This document shows positions 6,673 through 7,765 of a stretch of DNA of 7,765 nucleotides, piece by piece (position 1 is the first letter of the stretch; each line of letters opens with the position of its first letter). The notes under the pieces were generated by a model. That model saw only the letters and a list, made by a program, of their open reading frames with translations. It made no database searches and had not been told where the DNA came from. The DNA comes from Pseudomonadota bacterium (GTDB lineage Bacteria > Pseudomonadota > Alphaproteobacteria > Rhizobiales > Xanthobacteraceae): NCBI GenBank assembly GCA_023387555.1, contig JAEWHY010000573.1:1-7765 (forward strand), in the 5' to 3' direction. Both the position numbers and the translations under genes were made by a program.

Positions 6673-7765
6673 TGGCGACGCCTGAGCAACTTGTCTTCGC
6701 GCCGCTCGGTGGCGTTGGCGAAATCGGCATGAATTTGTCGGTCTATGGGCTCGGCGACGAGCGTCGGCGGCAATGGATGGCCGTGGATTGCGGCGTGTCG
6801 TTCGCCTCCGAGGAGCATCTGCCGGGCGTCGATCTGATGTTCCCGGACATCCGCTATCTCGTGGAGGAACGCCGCAGCCTGTCGGGTATCGTCATCACCC
6901 ACGCCCATGAGGATCATTTCGGCGCGCTGTTCGATCTGTGGCCGCAATTGCGGGTGCCGGTCTATGCGACGCCGTTCACCGCGTCGCTGATCGAGGCCAA
7001 GAAGGCGAGCGAACCGGGCGCGCCCGATATCGACGTCCGGGTGGTGCCGGTCGGTGGCCGGTTCGACCTCGGACCCTTCAACATCGAACTGGTTTCGATG
7101 TCGCATTCGATCCCGGAATCCAATGCGCTTATCATCCGCACGCCGCTTGGCACCGTGCTGCATACCGGCGATTGGAAGCTCGACCAGACGCCCGGCGTCG
7201 GTCTGCCGACCGATCAGGAAAAACTGCGGCAGTTGGGCGCCGAGGGTGTCCTGGCGGTCGTGGGCGACTCGACCAATGCCGTGCGCGACGGGCGCTCGCC
7301 TTCGGAAGGCGATGTCGCGCGCACCCTCGCGGAACTGATCGCGGCGGCGCCGGCGCGGATTGCGGTCACGACGTTCGCCTCCAATGTCGCGCGGCTGCGC
7401 GCGGTGGCGGAGGGCGCGAGGGCGGCCGGCCGGGAGGTGGTCGTGGTCGGCCGCGCGATGGAGCGCGTGGTCCAGGTCGCGCGCGAGACCGGCTATCTCG
7501 ACGGCATTCAGGAATTCCGCGGTCCCGATGTCTACGGCTATCTGCCGCCGGACAAGGTGGTCGCGCTGTGCACCGGCAGCCAGGGCGAGCCGCGCGCCGC
7601 GCTGGCCCGGATCGCGCGGGACGATCATCCCGACATCACGCTCGGGCACGGCGACCAGGTGATCTTCTCGTCACGCACCATTCCCGGCAACGAAAAGGCC
7701 GTGTCGACAATCATCAACGGCCTGATCGACCAGGGCATCCAGATCATCACCGACCGGACCCATCT
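6672..7765 (+). CDS. rnj: Ribonuclease J (metallo-beta-lactamase/beta-CASP), 5' part; 3' end outside window
   Basis: RNase J is a cytoplasmic zinc-dependent 5'-3' exonuclease and endonuclease acting on mRNA and in rRNA processing. In rhizobia it coexists with RNase E. The 364 complete codons seen are about two thirds of the usual length (about 555 aa). The N-terminus FAPLGGVGEIGMN (9-21) is typical. The metal site is clear: THAHEDH (76-82, residues H77, H79, D81, H82), H145 in SHSIPES and D167 in HTGDWK. The beta-CASP domain follows, with GDSTNA (198-203), TTFASN (233-238), CTGSQGEPRAAL (300-311) and SSRTIPGNE (333-341). The C-terminal part of the lactamase domain and the tail domain lie beyond the edge. 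The start ATG (6672-6674) shares its A with the birA TAA stop. GGGAG at 6657-6661 is a reasonable Shine-Dalgarno, 10 nt upstream. Confidence 0.95.
   Translation, partial: MATPEQLVFAPLGGVGEIGMNLSVYGLGDERRRQWMAVDCGVSFASEEHLPGVDLMFPDIRYLVEERRSLSGIVITHAHEDHFGALFDLWPQLRVPVYATPFTASLIEAKKASEPGAPDIDVRVVPVGGRFDLGPFNIELVSMSHSIPESNALIIRTPLGTVLHTGDWKLDQTPGVGLPTDQEKLRQLGAEGVLAVVGDSTNAVRDGRSPSEGDVARTLAELIAAAPARIAVTTFASNVARLRAVAEGARAAGREVVVVGRAMERVVQVARETGYLDGIQEFRGPDVYGYLPPDKVVALCTGSQGEPRAALARIARDDHPDITLGHGDQVIFSSRTIPGNEKAVSTIINGLIDQGIQIITDRTH

Noticed and set aside
6639..7649. Open frame (336 codons) on the minus strand across rnj
   Set aside because: Arg/Asp/His-rich shadow of RNase J, which has all its catalytic motifs on the + strand.

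Overview
The window is ordinary, densely packed housekeeping DNA from a high-GC alphaproteobacterium. Protein sequence style, gene order (nuoJ-K-L-M-N, birA, rnj) and two CGTCATT-type palindromic repeats at gene junctions all point to the Bradyrhizobium / Rhodopseudomonas / Afipia group (Nitrobacteraceae). That placement is an inference from pattern recognition, not from a database search. All genes are on the + strand, and every reading frame is intact except where the window edges cut nuoJ and rnj.

Positions 1-5769 hold the end of the nuo operon, which encodes the membrane arm of respiratory complex I (proton-pumping NADH:ubiquinone oxidoreductase). It comprises the C-terminal part of NuoJ, then NuoK, and the three antiporter-like subunits NuoL, NuoM and NuoN. 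The glutamates and lysines of the proton path are present in all of the pump subunits. Spacing is tight from nuoK onward (7 nt, 2 nt, then an ATGA overlap). The exception is the 154-nt nuoJ-nuoK gap, which is largely filled by a 120-bp nested palindrome.

Positions 5770-5895 form a second non-coding junction. It contains another long palindrome and a short stub of the same repeat right after the nuoN stop. Reading through this palindrome gives a false N-terminal extension of birA, so the birA start is placed at the ATG at 5896.

Positions 5896-7765 carry birA (biotin-protein ligase, catalytic type without a DNA-binding domain). One base of overlap leads into rnj (ribonuclease J, metallo-beta-lactamase/beta-CASP nuclease), which runs off the right edge. 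The two are probably cotranscribed, possibly as an extension of the nuo transcript, because no convincing terminator separates nuoN from birA.

I found no undescribed biological system. The points worth a second look are the two palindromic elements, their shared architecture, and their positions inside or beside an essential operon. No tRNA, rRNA, CRISPR array, complete insertion sequence, riboswitch or clear sigma-70 promoter is visible.
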